A stretch of DNA of 64,000 nucleotides, taken from Colwellia sp. E2M01. Its GTDB lineage: Bacteria; Pseudomonadota; Gammaproteobacteria; Enterobacterales; Alteromonadaceae. The DNA lies in contig NZ_JAHKPR010000030.1 in assembly GCF_018860585.1 (NCBI RefSeq), positions 130,237 to 194,236 of the forward strand. Reading direction: 5' to 3'. This document shows positions 20,001 through 28,755 of this stretch, piece by piece. How positions within the stretch are numbered: position 1 is the stretch's first letter; each line of letters opens with the position of its first letter. A program made the translations under genes and the position numbers. Under the pieces are notes generated by a model. It did not search any database, was not told the origin of the DNA, and saw nothing but the letters and a program-made list of their open reading frames with translations.

Positions 20001-21938
20001 GCATTGCAGCACAAAACTCGCACTCAAGCGAAAGCTGAAACAAAGCAAGATAAGACTTTTCGTTATAATAGTCTGAGCCAGTTAATCTCAACAAGCGTTA
20101 AGCAAACGAATCACACCAATAGCAATAACAGCAACCTTAATAATGCTGAAGTATTACGACCTGTTGATAAAGAACAGTCAAATACTAAAGCTGAGCATTC
20201 AGAGCACATCGAGCAGAAAGCACAATATCAATGGGATGCTTTTGGTAATCCACAAAGTGCCCTTACCGATACGAGTCAAAGTGACATTGTCGTAATCAAC
20301 GACCAACTGCACCGTTTTGCAGGTACCGATTATCGTTTTGACAGCTGTGGCAACCAAATCTCTTTATTGGGTAAAGGTAATAAACAACAACGTGTTTACA
20401 ATGCGCTTAATCAATTAAAACAGCTCAACCATAATGGCAAACTCGCCCATTACGAATACGATGCTTTAGGACGACGCAGTGCCAAAATTACTGAGCAGGG
20501 CAGAATCGACTTTATTTGGGATAACAACCAACTCATTGGTGAACACCAAAATGGCAAGTTTACTTGGTTTGTCTATCAGCCCGATACGTTTTTACCCATT
20601 GCGTTAATCAAACAAGATAAAATTTACTACTATCACCTAGACCAACTCGGCACGCCACTTTGTTTAACAGATAGCAATGCAACCCAAGTATGGCGCAATG
20701 ACAGTGATGCGTTTGGCTATGAGTTAGGCAGTAGTAACGAAAGTAATAAAGAGAATAGCCAAGAAAATACCTTCACTAATTTAATTGAAAACCCATTACG
20801 TTTTCAAGGGCAGTATTTTGATGAAGAATCAAACTTGCATTATAATCGTTTTCGCTATTATTGCCCAAAACAGCAACGCTTTATCAACCAAGACCCGATA
20901 GGGTTGGTGGGTGGGGTTAACCATTATCAATATGCGCCTAATCCGGTTAATTGGGTAGACCCGTTTGGGTTGTTGTGTAAAGAAGGGCAAGCAAAAGTTG
21001 CAGAGGCAATCAATAATAGTGACAATATAAGTTCTGACTTAGCTAAACAACTGATTGAGATATCTCAGCTGATTGATTCGCCTTACACGGCAGATGAAAT
21101 GGTCGACCATATTAATTCAGGCACAGCTGAACAATTAATTGCAGAGGATAAACTTGAGCCGAACTCAGATCCAAAATCTTTAGAAGAATGTCAGGAGAGA
21201 TTAAATGCTGCCCGAGAAAATATCATCAAAAATGGTTATAAGGCTAAATATAGTGACAAAGAACTCGTGGCAAAAGCAAAAGGTGATTCAGTAGGTAAGT
21301 CACGTTTTTTGATTAGTTTTCAACCGGTTAATGGTGGTGGCGATGCTAAGTTAGCTTACCAAAAAGATAACGGTTTAGTAGCGTTGTGGGCAACAAGTTT
21401 TGATATGCTAGAAAATGCTGATAGTGATCCACAAATTATTGCTGACTTATTAGCGACAGGCTACGATCCCAAAAAAGATTATGTGCTTCATATTGTAGAT
21501 CGCGGTGAAGACTTGGCCTTGTTTGGCGAAAATACTTTTGTGCCTACTTGGGATAAATTAGAAGAGCCTGCAATAAATCAATTAGAACCAAAGTATCATG
21601 ATGCAATAGGTGATGTTCTTAATTCCGATTACCAAAAACAATATGCGGCGCATATGGAAGACTATTGGGGAAATGATTTAAATGAGTTTAATAAAAAAGA
21701 TCAAAAAAGATTTTTGAGTTCACTAGATAAAGAGCAACAACAAAAATTTTCTGCTCGCCATGCACTAAGAACAGAGTTTGGTGCAAACAGTGAATTTACT
21801 GGTGATGGCATGACTCAATGTCGGCATGCAGGAAATAACCATGGCGTAGTTGAAACTTTAACGCTTGAAAATGATCCTCCGACTATTGCAGAAATGCACA
21901 ATGTTACCACCATACATTTAAACCCTATTAAAGGATAA
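17037..21938 (+). CDS. Rhs-family T6SS effector with unknown C-terminal toxin
   Basis: The 1633-residue protein starts with a short unknown N-terminal region (1-155, no PAAR, low-complexity linker at about 105-155). The Rhs entry motif DPVSLLSGEEILPLDDFTY (about 157-176) follows, then YD repeats such as YNEQGQLCSQTDALGNKTHY to about residue 1250. The core closes with YFDEESNLHYNRFRYYCP, DPIGLVGG and WVDPFGL (Asp1308), the usual self-cleavage boundary. Residues 1313-1633 form a variable toxin domain I do not recognise. It contains KSRFLISFQPVNGGGDAKLA, LVALWATSFDML, DYVLHIVDRGEDLALFG and HALRTEFG. The Rhs shell encloses the toxin for delivery on the spike. A small gene follows six bases later as putative immunity. 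Confidence 0.92.
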   Translation: MSVQYFQFKGRNRRIVVLPRSAGAPSGYSLASEGGNQAQALVDEISPHLAKDVNALAQACGLLKQVSIIVTQQARQVAPRLCEAIRRELVHVYTENPQSPLHYSTEEAGPKASASSSVKQPEVKPSNQGKQGANAAQSGSVSNNTPTEVPISEQACRSDPVSLLSGEEILPLDDFTYHGLVPITWRRLYRSSKINNNVGLGYGWRHGYSAQLLSCYQAPPKVGPVQAGKHWFELIDEEGAVHVFDQVKPGQTSYQTSSGLALFHQVDGKQVLIKPDDSHWTFIKQPILIKDKAGKKQKQQTHVWLLDNISNHLGQSITLHYDDQQRLVRLSNSPKRGIALQYNQQNNVTKIAAYRLDENNKKVLQSPLLAHYQYNDAQAMVSATNSEQNTEHYLYRQDLLLARRTRASGFSHHFLWQGEGAKGQCIEQWGDNDTYHYRFTFQNKAATNEKISTSTDSFGHTERFVHNAQGLLTEYTNNNGDTTVTDYDDLGRKVKVTDPQGGSTAFDYNEQGQLCSQTDALGNKTHYHYNNLGKRITTIDALGRQHKRHYDATGRLLAIITPDGRKHSYRYTEQGKLDSETDLQGIKTQYHWSVDGELLAKQVANNLTRFSYDKLGRINADINSQGLVTEYKRNRNGQVSEQCSYGQSTPHDKTVKAFSYDNAGRLLSIQASGELESSAAKENDDQQATKYLKNNQPGNQPDSQPELTLYQYQGLAQPSKKTFADGSWLSYGYDNERNLTEITRSDGAQYQLRYSPTEKPIELIGFDGRKQTYQYDVNDQLTSVNDSGLRFIRLTRDKVGRIIEQSASQAPTQDKANNQGKGQAKRQSTALHNQHNYFQYDKIGRLVRAHNSERTVNLTYHANGQLSTSEEGHWTLHYNYNNLGQRQSVQLPDGNQLCYQYTEQGQLSQVSLVSNRDNDTSSKAQMLVSFQYNNAGLNTQQRLGNGIELTQQFDVYSRLTNQQWQRTDESLAFSEIRTYQYDNKHQLTALQHKTRTQAKAETKQDKTFRYNSLSQLISTSVKQTNHTNSNNSNLNNAEVLRPVDKEQSNTKAEHSEHIEQKAQYQWDAFGNPQSALTDTSQSDIVVINDQLHRFAGTDYRFDSCGNQISLLGKGNKQQRVYNALNQLKQLNHNGKLAHYEYDALGRRSAKITEQGRIDFIWDNNQLIGEHQNGKFTWFVYQPDTFLPIALIKQDKIYYYHLDQLGTPLCLTDSNATQVWRNDSDAFGYELGSSNESNKENSQENTFTNLIENPLRFQGQYFDEESNLHYNRFRYYCPKQQRFINQDPIGLVGGVNHYQYAPNPVNWVDPFGLLCKEGQAKVAEAINNSDNISSDLAKQLIEISQLIDSPYTADEMVDHINSGTAEQLIAEDKLEPNSDPKSLEECQERLNAARENIIKNGYKAKYSDKELVAKAKGDSVGKSRFLISFQPVNGGGDAKLAYQKDNGLVALWATSFDMLENADSDPQIIADLLATGYDPKKDYVLHIVDRGEDLALFGENTFVPTWDKLEEPAINQLEPKYHDAIGDVLNSDYQKQYAAHMEDYWGNDLNEFNKKDQKRFLSSLDKEQQQKFSARHALRTEFGANSEFTGDGMTQCRHAGNNHGVVETLTLENDPPTIAEMHNVTTIHLNPIKG

Positions 21939-21943
21939 AGACA

Positions 21944-22444
21944 TTGAGTAATGTTATACAACAACCCTTAGGGTTAATAGATCACAATAATCTAAAAAGT
22001 GATGAAGAAGTTTTGTTAAAAATTTATTATGAAATGTTTTTTGATGAAACAACTTTGCTTATTAAAAAGGATAATTACTTGGTGGTATCAACTGATTTTT
22101 ATTCGAAAATGGATAAAAAAAGAAGGTATACACAATCGGAATACCCATTAATCTCATTACCTTGGATAATTGACCGAATTGAAAATGGCTTTTTTAAAAA
22201 GCCTGATGAAGGTGGTTTTTCAGCCTTTGAGCGTAGTACTAGCGCTGAGTTTGATGGAGAAATCATCGGCATAAACGCCATGATACATTGTTGTGCTGAA
22301 AACTTACCCGGCTTAAATATTTGGAATGGAAATAGAAAAGACTATCTTGCCAATATGACCCCTCATGAGTGGGATATTCCAAATACTATGTTGAAAAACG
22401 GTTTATTAGATGAACTTAAAAAAATAGCGGCTAAATATTCTTGA
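21944..22444 (+). CDS. putative immunity protein for the Rhs toxin
   Basis: The frame begins at TTG 21944, five bases after the Rhs stop, with AAAGGATAAAG upstream as ribosome site. The 166-residue product has no signal peptide or membrane segment and is acidic, so it should act in the cytoplasm; the toxin's target would then be cytoplasmic too. Features include DEEVLLKIYYEMFFDE, EYPLISLPWIIDRIENGFF and AMIHCCAENLPGLNIWNG. I do not recognise a family. Identity as immunity rests on position directly after a polymorphic toxin and on size. Confidence 0.65.
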   Translation: MSNVIQQPLGLIDHNNLKSDEEVLLKIYYEMFFDETTLLIKKDNYLVVSTDFYSKMDKKRRYTQSEYPLISLPWIIDRIENGFFKKPDEGGFSAFERSTSAEFDGEIIGINAMIHCCAENLPGLNIWNGNRKDYLANMTPHEWDIPNTMLKNGLLDELKKIAAKYS

Positions 22445-22633
22445 TTTATCTGCTCTACAAAATAGTTTGGATAATTAGGGTCAGATACACATGAAATTTA
22501 ACCGAACGCTTTTCATCAACAAGCGTTGGTTATGATTTATAAAAAAACGGAGCAGGTTTGATAAGAAATGCCTGACAGTTAAAACATACCATTAAACGGC
22601 AATGTAAACTTTAATCAAGAAAAGGAAATCACG

Positions 22634-23446
22634 ATGTCAACACTGAAAATCACCCAATCCGTCGGGCTTGGCGGAATCAATAAACCTAACGATGTTAAAG
22701 CCGTGCAAACCGCTTTAAACTCACTGTTAACATTGATACCACCAACAGAAAAAATAAAAGTTGACGGGCAGTTAAATACACGTATAGAAAACTCTAAAAC
22801 TATAGCGGCAATTAAACTGTTTCAAAGTAAAGTGCTTGGTCAATTACGTCCTGATGGCAGAATAGATTCTAACGGGCGTACGCATCGTAAAATCAACGAG
22901 AAACTTGAACATCTAGCTGTTAGGAAAGAGGCTATTTTAAAAATGCCTGCAACTTATGCCGTATGGATGAAAACAGCGATTAATGAACTGGGCGAAAGCG
23001 AAGTCTCTGGTACAAAAGCGAATCCTCGAATTTTATCCTATTTTAAGGCGTCTAAATTCTGGGGGAAGGATGATTCAGGTGGAGTAAACGCATGGTGTGG
23101 CTCTTTTGTTTCTTGGGTTATGAAACAACATCATTATGAGCCAGTTAAAAATGCCTTTAGAGCGAAAGAATGGGCAACATTTGGTAAAGAAATAGATAAA
23201 CCACTTTACGGTGCTATTGGTATAAAAACCAGAAAAGGGGGCGGACATGTAGCCTTTGTAGTTGGTCAAAGTGCTGATGGTAATTCGCTTTTTATGTTAG
23301 GCGGCAATCAAAGTAATAGTGTAAACGTGACAAAATATAGTAAAGACGTATGGGCAACATTTGTTGTCCCTGCTGACTTTGATGAGTCGTGCGAAACGTT
23401 ACCTATTTACACGAAAAAGGCCTTGATGGCAGGAAGTGAAGAATAA
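22634..23446 (+). CDS. putative T6SS peptidoglycan amidase effector (TIGR02594-like)
   Basis: The 270-residue protein has an N-terminal peptidoglycan-binding-like domain (about 1-95: GGINKPNDVKAVQTALNSLL, TIAAIKLFQSKVLGQLRPDG). A C-terminal NlpC/P60-CHAP-like domain of the TIGR02594 type follows. Visible catalytic candidates are Cys155 in NAWCGSFVSWVM, His205 in GGGHVAFVVG and Asn225 in GGNQSN. Such enzymes cut peptide bonds in peptidoglycan. It has no signal peptide, which fits an effector injected by the T6SS into a target's periplasm and not an enzyme of the cell's own wall. GGAAATC lies before the ATG. It is coupled (TAATG) to an exported small protein, the likely immunity partner. Confidence 0.82.
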   Translation: MSTLKITQSVGLGGINKPNDVKAVQTALNSLLTLIPPTEKIKVDGQLNTRIENSKTIAAIKLFQSKVLGQLRPDGRIDSNGRTHRKINEKLEHLAVRKEAILKMPATYAVWMKTAINELGESEVSGTKANPRILSYFKASKFWGKDDSGGVNAWCGSFVSWVMKQHHYEPVKNAFRAKEWATFGKEIDKPLYGAIGIKTRKGGGHVAFVVGQSADGNSLFMLGGNQSNSVNVTKYSKDVWATFVVPADFDESCETLPIYTKKALMAGSEE

Positions 23447-23925
23447 TGAAAAATACCACGTTAGTATTACTTTTATTATCATGTTTTTCATGCTCATCTA
23501 TAGCGACGACAACTGTCGCTGCAAAAAATATAACTACAGCAACAGATGCTACAAACATGGAACTTGAAGGTTTTAAAGAGGCAATTAAGCATGTGCATTA
23601 TCTTGCTAAAGCAACAATTACAGACGTTGAAATCATTAAAGAAGATGATGAAACCGATAAACATGTTTATTCTGCAGAAGTATTAGCAACCTATAGAGGC
23701 ACGGAGCAGAAAATAATTAACTATGAAATGTTTGTTGAAAAAGGTGAAGAAGCGGTTGTAGATAATACTCCTATTTATATTGCTTTATGTATTGATAAGC
23801 AAGGCGCTTATTATTGGCCTGGAACCGGCTCGCAATTTACAGTCAGTGAAGCTATTAATATATGGCTAACTGAAAATAAAAATATAGTACGTGATATGCA
23901 TACAACAGGTAACTGGTGTAACTAG
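23446..23925 (+). CDS. exported putative immunity protein for the amidase effector
   Basis: The 159-residue product starts inside the amidase stop codon. It has an N-terminal signal sequence (MKNTTLVLLLLSCFSCSSIA) with either a signal peptidase I site near VAA-K or a weak lipobox at LLSC. The mature part is short, acidic and beta-rich (EVLATYRGTEQKIINYEMF, YIALCIDKQGAYYWPG) and holds two Cys (CIDK and the terminal NWCN). A periplasmic location is what immunity against a peptidoglycan amidase requires. The family is unknown to me; the role is inferred from coupling and export. Confidence 0.7.
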   Translation: MKNTTLVLLLLSCFSCSSIATTTVAAKNITTATDATNMELEGFKEAIKHVHYLAKATITDVEIIKEDDETDKHVYSAEVLATYRGTEQKIINYEMFVEKGEEAVVDNTPIYIALCIDKQGAYYWPGTGSQFTVSEAINIWLTENKNIVRDMHTTGNWCN

Positions 23926-24152
23926 AACGGTAATTAAAAATTAAGTGCAATAAGACCAGCTATTGATGCGAAATTTGCCTTGCTTATTTTATCAAGGTAC
24001 TTAAAGAAACTATCAAATTAGAGTGCAAGCTAAAATGATATTGTAAATTATTTCAATAGGTTAAAGGGATATTGAACTGAGTTCAGATTAGGTGCTTTCA
24101 CTTTAGCTGTTCAATGGTTGTTGTAACTATTTAACTTGTTATTTCAAATACA

Positions 24153-24184
24153 AAAAAACCAGTAGTTTCACTACTGGTTTTTTA
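24153..24184. terminator. bidirectional terminator downstream of asnB
   Basis: A 12-base stem, AAAAACCAGTAG (24154-24165) with CTACTGGTTTTT (24171-24182) and a five-base loop, has an A run on the left and a T run on the right. It serves asnB on the minus strand and can serve the T6SS effector region on the plus strand. The remainder of the gap 23926-24229 shows no gene. Confidence 0.8.
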
Positions 24185-24229
24185 TTTATGCTACCAATTT
24201 ACCTGCATTACTAATGTAGGTAAATAATA

Positions 24230-25894
24230 TTAGTAACTTTCGTTATGTACGCTTAATACTGCACGACCAGAAGGATCTGCATTATCTTTAAAGCTTGCAT
24301 CCCAAGCTAACGCTTCTTCTGTACTACAAGCAACAGATTTGCCACCAATAACACAATCAGCAGCCGTTGCTAATGGGTATTTTTCTTCAAAGATTGTACG
24401 GTAGTAATAACCTTCTTTGTTATCAGGTGTATTAACTGGGAAACGAATATGTGCATTTTCAAGCTGTTGATCAGTAACTAAAGATTCAACATGCGCTTTT
24501 AAGCCGTCAATCCAAGAGTAGCCAACACCATCAGAGAACTGTTCTTTTTGGCGCCATAAAATTTCTTTTGGTAAGTAACCTTCAAACGATTCACGTAAAA
24601 TAGCTTTTTCCATTTTACCGTTACCACACATTTTATCGGCTGGGTTGATGCGCATTGCAACGTCCATGAAGTTTTTGTCTAAGAACGGAACACGAGCTTC
24701 AATACCCCAAGCAGACATTGATTTGTTTGCACGTAAACAGTCAAACTTGTGTAAACGATCTAACTTACGTAACAATTCTTCATGAAATTCTTGCGCGTTT
24801 GGTGCTTTGTGGAAGTATAAGTAACCACCAAAAATTTCATCAGCACCTTCACCAGAAAGTACCATTTTAATACCCATAGCTTTAATTTTACGCGCCATTA
24901 AGTACATTGGAGTAGATGCACGAATAGTCGTTACATCGTAAGTTTCTAAGTGATAGATAACTTCTTTAAGTGCATCAATACCTTCTTGCTCGGTAAAAAT
25001 AACACTGTGATGTGTTGTACCAATGCTGTCAGCAACGGTTTGCGCCGCTACTAAATCTGGAGAGCCAGCTAAACCACACGCGAACGAGTGAACTTTAGGC
25101 CACCAAGCTTCAGCTAAGTCGTTATCTTCAACACGACGTGCTGCAAACTTTTGGGTAATAGCAGAAATTAATGATGAATCTAAACCACCTGATAATAATA
25201 CACCGTAAGGTACATCAGTCATTAAGTGACTTTTTACTGATTCTTCTAACGCTTCACGAATTTTAGTCGTGCTAGTCGTGTTGTCTTTAATTGCCGCGTA
25301 ATCTTGCCAGTTACGTTTGTAGTATTTAGTTACTTTACCAACACGACTATCTAAGATATGTCCTGGAGGAAATTCTTCAACTGTTTTACAAATAGGCATT
25401 AAGGCTTTCATTTCTGAAGCAACGTAAAAGTTACCTTCTGCATCATAACCAGTGTACAGAGGAATAATACCAATATGGTCACGGGCGATAAGATAGCTGT
25501 TGTCTTTTGAATTATATAAACAAAAAGCGAACATACCTTGTAGTTTATCTACAAAGTCAGCACCGAATTCTTCATATAAAGGTAAAATAACTTCACAATC
25601 TGATGCAGTTTTAAAGTCGTAATCAACGTTTAAGTTTTCAGCTAATGCTTTGTGGTTATAAATTTCACCATTTACCGCTAAAACGTTAGTTTCATCGTTG
25701 TTGTATAATGGTTGAGCGCCGTGCTCAGTATCAACAATTGATAAACGTTCATGAACTAAAATTGCGTGGTCATTACTGTAAATACCTGACCAATCTGGGC
25801 CACGGTGACGTAAAAGACGAGAATATTCTAACGCTTGAGGACGAAGTGCATCAGCACCTGTTTTTATATCTAATATACCAAAGATCGAACACAT
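24230..25894 (-). CDS. asnB: asparagine synthase B, glutamine-hydrolysing
   Basis: The 554-residue protein is a class II amidotransferase: the N-terminus is MCSIFGILD with Cys2 as nucleophile, followed by RHRGPDWSGIY and LAVNGEIYNH. The synthetase half has the PP-loop LLSGGLDSSLIS (about 231-242) and LSGEGADEIFGGYLYFH. C-terminal segments ANKSMSAWGIEARVPFLD and WRQKEQFSDGVGYSWID match E. coli AsnB along the whole length. It makes asparagine from aspartate, glutamine and ATP in the cytoplasm. An AAAGGAG site lies about 10 bases upstream on the minus strand. It is a single-gene unit bounded by a terminator. Confidence 0.97.
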   Translation of the reverse strand: MCSIFGILDIKTGADALRPQALEYSRLLRHRGPDWSGIYSNDHAILVHERLSIVDTEHGAQPLYNNDETNVLAVNGEIYNHKALAENLNVDYDFKTASDCEVILPLYEEFGADFVDKLQGMFAFCLYNSKDNSYLIARDHIGIIPLYTGYDAEGNFYVASEMKALMPICKTVEEFPPGHILDSRVGKVTKYYKRNWQDYAAIKDNTTSTTKIREALEESVKSHLMTDVPYGVLLSGGLDSSLISAITQKFAARRVEDNDLAEAWWPKVHSFACGLAGSPDLVAAQTVADSIGTTHHSVIFTEQEGIDALKEVIYHLETYDVTTIRASTPMYLMARKIKAMGIKMVLSGEGADEIFGGYLYFHKAPNAQEFHEELLRKLDRLHKFDCLRANKSMSAWGIEARVPFLDKNFMDVAMRINPADKMCGNGKMEKAILRESFEGYLPKEILWRQKEQFSDGVGYSWIDGLKAHVESLVTDQQLENAHIRFPVNTPDNKEGYYYRTIFEEKYPLATAADCVIGGKSVACSTEEALAWDASFKDNADPSGRAVLSVHNESY

Positions 25895-26225
25895 TGAAGC
25901 GCTACTCCTTTAATTATTGTTTGAATCGAATTGTGAGTTGAAAAGTTATTGTGACTTAAAAAGGTGAATAAATTTTCAGAATGCGTACATTGACACGTTG
26001 ACCGAAAAAATCAAGGATTAAGTGAGTTTTTTGCAGGATAATACAATAAAATCTTATAAATTAGTTAATTTGAATTAAGTTGATAAAAAATGGCGAGGAT
26101 AAATCATTTTCGGCCATAGTATTATTTGGCCGTTAGAAGCATTTATTGAGTACTCATTTATTGCTAATAGTCATGTGAAGTACTACTAGCAATAAATAAT
26201 AAATATAATTATTTAGTGAATAAAA
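25895..26225. other. intergenic region upstream of asnB
   Basis: This 331-base AT-rich gap must hold the asnB promoter (minus strand) and the 3' end of the dienelactone hydrolase transcript. I see two inverted repeats. One is CGGCCA with TGGCCG (26110-26132); the other is a perfect 11-base stem ATTTATTGCTA (26156-26166) with TAGCAATAAAT (26187-26197). Neither runs into a T tract in the minus-strand direction, so they are weak terminator candidates. No gene is visible. Confidence 0.5.
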
Positions 26226-27140
26226 TTAGCCTAAATGTTTATTGAAAAAAGCTAATGTTCTGCTCCACGCTAGCTCCGCGTTGTCTTTATCATAACGGCC
26301 AGTCGAGTCGTTATGAAAACCGTGTTTAGCATTTTTGTACATATACATTTGATACGGTACTTTATAAGCAATTAAGTCTTCTTCATAATCAGGCCACGCT
26401 TTATTTACCCGATCATCAAGTTCACCAAGCTGTATCATTAATGGCGCTTTAATATTTTTTCTTAACTCTTTTACTGCCGCAGTACCATAAAAAGGTGCGC
26501 CCGCATTAATTAAAGTAGAATCTACAGCTGCTAAGTAGTTAACAATATAACCACCAAAACAGAAACCAACAGCGCCTAATTTGCCATTACTCTTTTCGTG
26601 TGATTTTAAGTATTTAGCTGCAGCGACAAAATCTTGTTGTATTTTGGATTTATCCATACTTTTTTGCATGGCTTTGCCTTCATCATCATTACCCGGGTAA
26701 CCACCTAACGGATATAAAGCATCGGGCGCAAAAGCAATAAAACCTGCTTTAGCTAATCTACGGGCAACATCTTTAATATAAGGATTAAGACCACGGTTTT
26801 CATGAACGACTAAAACCACAGGCAGCTTTCCTGCCTTGTTTGTTGGTGTTACCAAATAACCTTGGCCTTTACCATAACCTAAAGGGGAGTCGAACGTTTC
26901 ATAAGTTGCCTTAATGTCAGCATCGTTGAACGATACTTGCTCAGCTAAAGCATAATTAGGTAATAGTGCACTGGTTAATACACTCATTGAGTAACCAATA
27001 GCAACCAATGTTCCTAGTTTTTTGATGAAATCTCGACGGTCCATACCACCGTGAGCGTATTCATCGTACCAATCAAAGGCTTCTTGTGGGATATCATTTT
27101 TTAATTCATGCGATATATTTTTGGGGAGCTCTTTTGACAT
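26226..27140 (-). CDS. dienelactone hydrolase family protein with Tat signal
   Basis: The 304-residue protein has a twin-arginine signal near residues 32-70 (MDRRDFIKKLGT, then a hydrophobic stretch and a site near ALAEQ). An alpha/beta hydrolase domain of the dienelactone hydrolase family follows. The nucleophile elbow is GAVGFCFGGY with Cys at about residue 195, as in DLH. The acid is in GELDDRVN and the His in NAKHGFHND. Members called YghX-like carry the same Tat leader. The substrate is unknown. The protein would be folded in the cytoplasm and exported to the periplasm. It stands alone between asnB and the NhaD gene. Confidence 0.88.
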   Translation of the reverse strand: MSKELPKNISHELKNDIPQEAFDWYDEYAHGGMDRRDFIKKLGTLVAIGYSMSVLTSALLPNYALAEQVSFNDADIKATYETFDSPLGYGKGQGYLVTPTNKAGKLPVVLVVHENRGLNPYIKDVARRLAKAGFIAFAPDALYPLGGYPGNDDEGKAMQKSMDKSKIQQDFVAAAKYLKSHEKSNGKLGAVGFCFGGYIVNYLAAVDSTLINAGAPFYGTAAVKELRKNIKAPLMIQLGELDDRVNKAWPDYEEDLIAYKVPYQMYMYKNAKHGFHNDSTGRYDKDNAELAWSRTLAFFNKHLG

Positions 27141-27272
27141 AGTTGCCTTCCGATGAAGTTATGTAAGTTAAAACGTTAACTCAAGAATATAGTGATTTTA
27201 CAAATACGCAAACATAATTATTTAACGAGTAAATGGAACTACTAAGGTAATTGCTCAGTAATATTGAAGTAC

Positions 27273-27314
27273 AAAAAACGCAGTAACTTATTTAATTAAG
27301 TGGCTGCGTTTTAT
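27273..27314 (-). terminator. terminator of the nhaD-like gene
   Basis: AAAACGCAG (27275-27283) pairs with CTGCGTTTT (27304-27312), and an inner ACTTA/TAAGT stem tightens the loop. Read on the minus strand the hairpin ends in a run of T, as expected after the antiporter gene. Confidence 0.65.
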
Positions 27315-27358
27315 TTAATGCTTAAAGTAATGCGTTAGTGTTAATTACTTTATGAATT

Positions 27359-28603
27359 TTAAGTAAGTGCCCAATTAGCCGCAAAATAGACACAAATATA
27401 ACCTACCGTATAAGCGATAGCTAAGTAGAAAATATTTTGTAAATAACTAATAAAGTTCAGCTCTTTTATTTTACTCATTGCAATGATACCTGCTGCAGAG
27501 CCAATAACTAAGATTGAACCACCAACACCGGCAGCATAGGTTAATGTAAGCCATTCGGTTACTTGCATTTCAACCCCAGACTTTAATAAAGCAGCAGTTA
27601 AAGGTACGTTGTCTATAAGTGATGACATAAAGCCGACAACATAATTAACGCCAATAGCAGGAAAGTATTGGTACATTTCAGTAAAGCCGTCTAATACGCC
27701 AATTACCTTTAAAATACCAACCAGTAATAAAACCCCTAGAAAGAAAAGCAAGGCATCAAATTCCACTTCACGCACATAGTTTAAAACATCTGTATTGTTT
27801 TTATTAGGCAATAATTTAGCTACTAAAAACATAACCGACAAGCCAAACAAAAAGCTTAATACGGGCGGAATTTTAAATAATACGTTAGCGAGTAAAGTAC
27901 CTGAAATAGTAAAAACAAAAATCATGGCGATAATAATGTCAGACTTTTCAATTTTAATGCGTGTTTGTGCAAGTGTTACCTTGCCTTTTAACTTTAACGA
28001 TAAAAGGCTCGCTAAGGTTAATACCCCTATAAAAGAAGGAACAACTAATAAAAGTAAGTTTGAAATTGTCACTTTGTCTTCTAGGAAAATCATTAACGTG
28101 GTTACATCACCCGTTATTAGTGAGACACCGCCGCTGTTTACTGAAAATATAATTAGGGTTGCATATTTTAAACGCTTTTTAACTTCTAGTTGTAAGTTCA
28201 TTACCACAGTTATAGCAACCAGTGTTGCGGTAACGTTATCGGCAAAAGATGAGAACACAAAGGCAAATATAGCGATAACAAACATTAAACCGCGCTCAGA
28301 AATACTATGTGGCAAAATACGTTGTACAAGAGCTGAAATAAAGCCTTTGCTATTTAAGTAGGCTACAAAAGTCATGGCAGACATAAGAAAGAGCCAAAGT
28401 GTGGCTATTTCTAAAAGGTTTTCATTTAATTCATGGGTAATTTCACTGGGATGGCTATTATTTATTGGAAATATAAAAGCTAGGATCCAACAAAGTGTAC
28501 CAAAAAACAACGTGGTTTTAGCTTTGTTGATGTGGATGATGTCCTCAGTAATTATCATCAAAAAGCTGATGATTACGAGTACAAGAATAACGGTATTAAT
28601 CAT
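27359..28603 (-). CDS. nhaD: NhaD-type Na+/H+ antiporter
   Basis: The 414-residue protein is highly hydrophobic with about 11-12 membrane segments. It has family marks FAFVFSSFADNVTATLVAI, FSVNSGGVSLITGDVTTLMI and GFMSSLIDNVPLTAALLKSG. The paired half-membrane motifs (SSFADNVTA and SSLIDNVPLTA) are the two inverted repeats of the ion-transporter superfamily to which NhaD belongs. It exchanges Na+ (or Li+) for protons at the inner membrane, which suits a marine cell. Family members are often a little longer, so substrate identity should be held with some caution. Confidence 0.82.
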   Translation of the reverse strand: MINTVILVLVIISFLMIITEDIIHINKAKTTLFFGTLCWILAFIFPINNSHPSEITHELNENLLEIATLWLFLMSAMTFVAYLNSKGFISALVQRILPHSISERGLMFVIAIFAFVFSSFADNVTATLVAITVVMNLQLEVKKRLKYATLIIFSVNSGGVSLITGDVTTLMIFLEDKVTISNLLLLVVPSFIGVLTLASLLSLKLKGKVTLAQTRIKIEKSDIIIAMIFVFTISGTLLANVLFKIPPVLSFLFGLSVMFLVAKLLPNKNNTDVLNYVREVEFDALLFFLGVLLLVGILKVIGVLDGFTEMYQYFPAIGVNYVVGFMSSLIDNVPLTAALLKSGVEMQVTEWLTLTYAAGVGGSILVIGSAAGIIAMSKIKELNFISYLQNIFYLAIAYTVGYICVYFAANWALT

Positions 28604-28755
28604 AATTATGGACTACTAGTTAGCATGCGAGACTAGACTAACTATATTGTTTAGTCAGTAATTAAAGTCTCAGTATTAAAACGAGATTTACCTATAGATA
28701 TACTTGATAACATTTAGTTGATAAAGGTTATCTGTAAATAAGTAAATAGTAAGGG

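Noticed and set aside
22470..22500. GGGTCAGATACAC motif resembling flanks of REP-associated transposases
   Set aside because: Only a single short stretch, with no transposase or matching repeat nearby.
27795..28361. 188-codon plus-strand open frame
   Set aside because: It lies wholly antisense to the nhaD-like gene, whose membrane-protein pattern is clear; the antisense product has no recognisable features or ribosome site.
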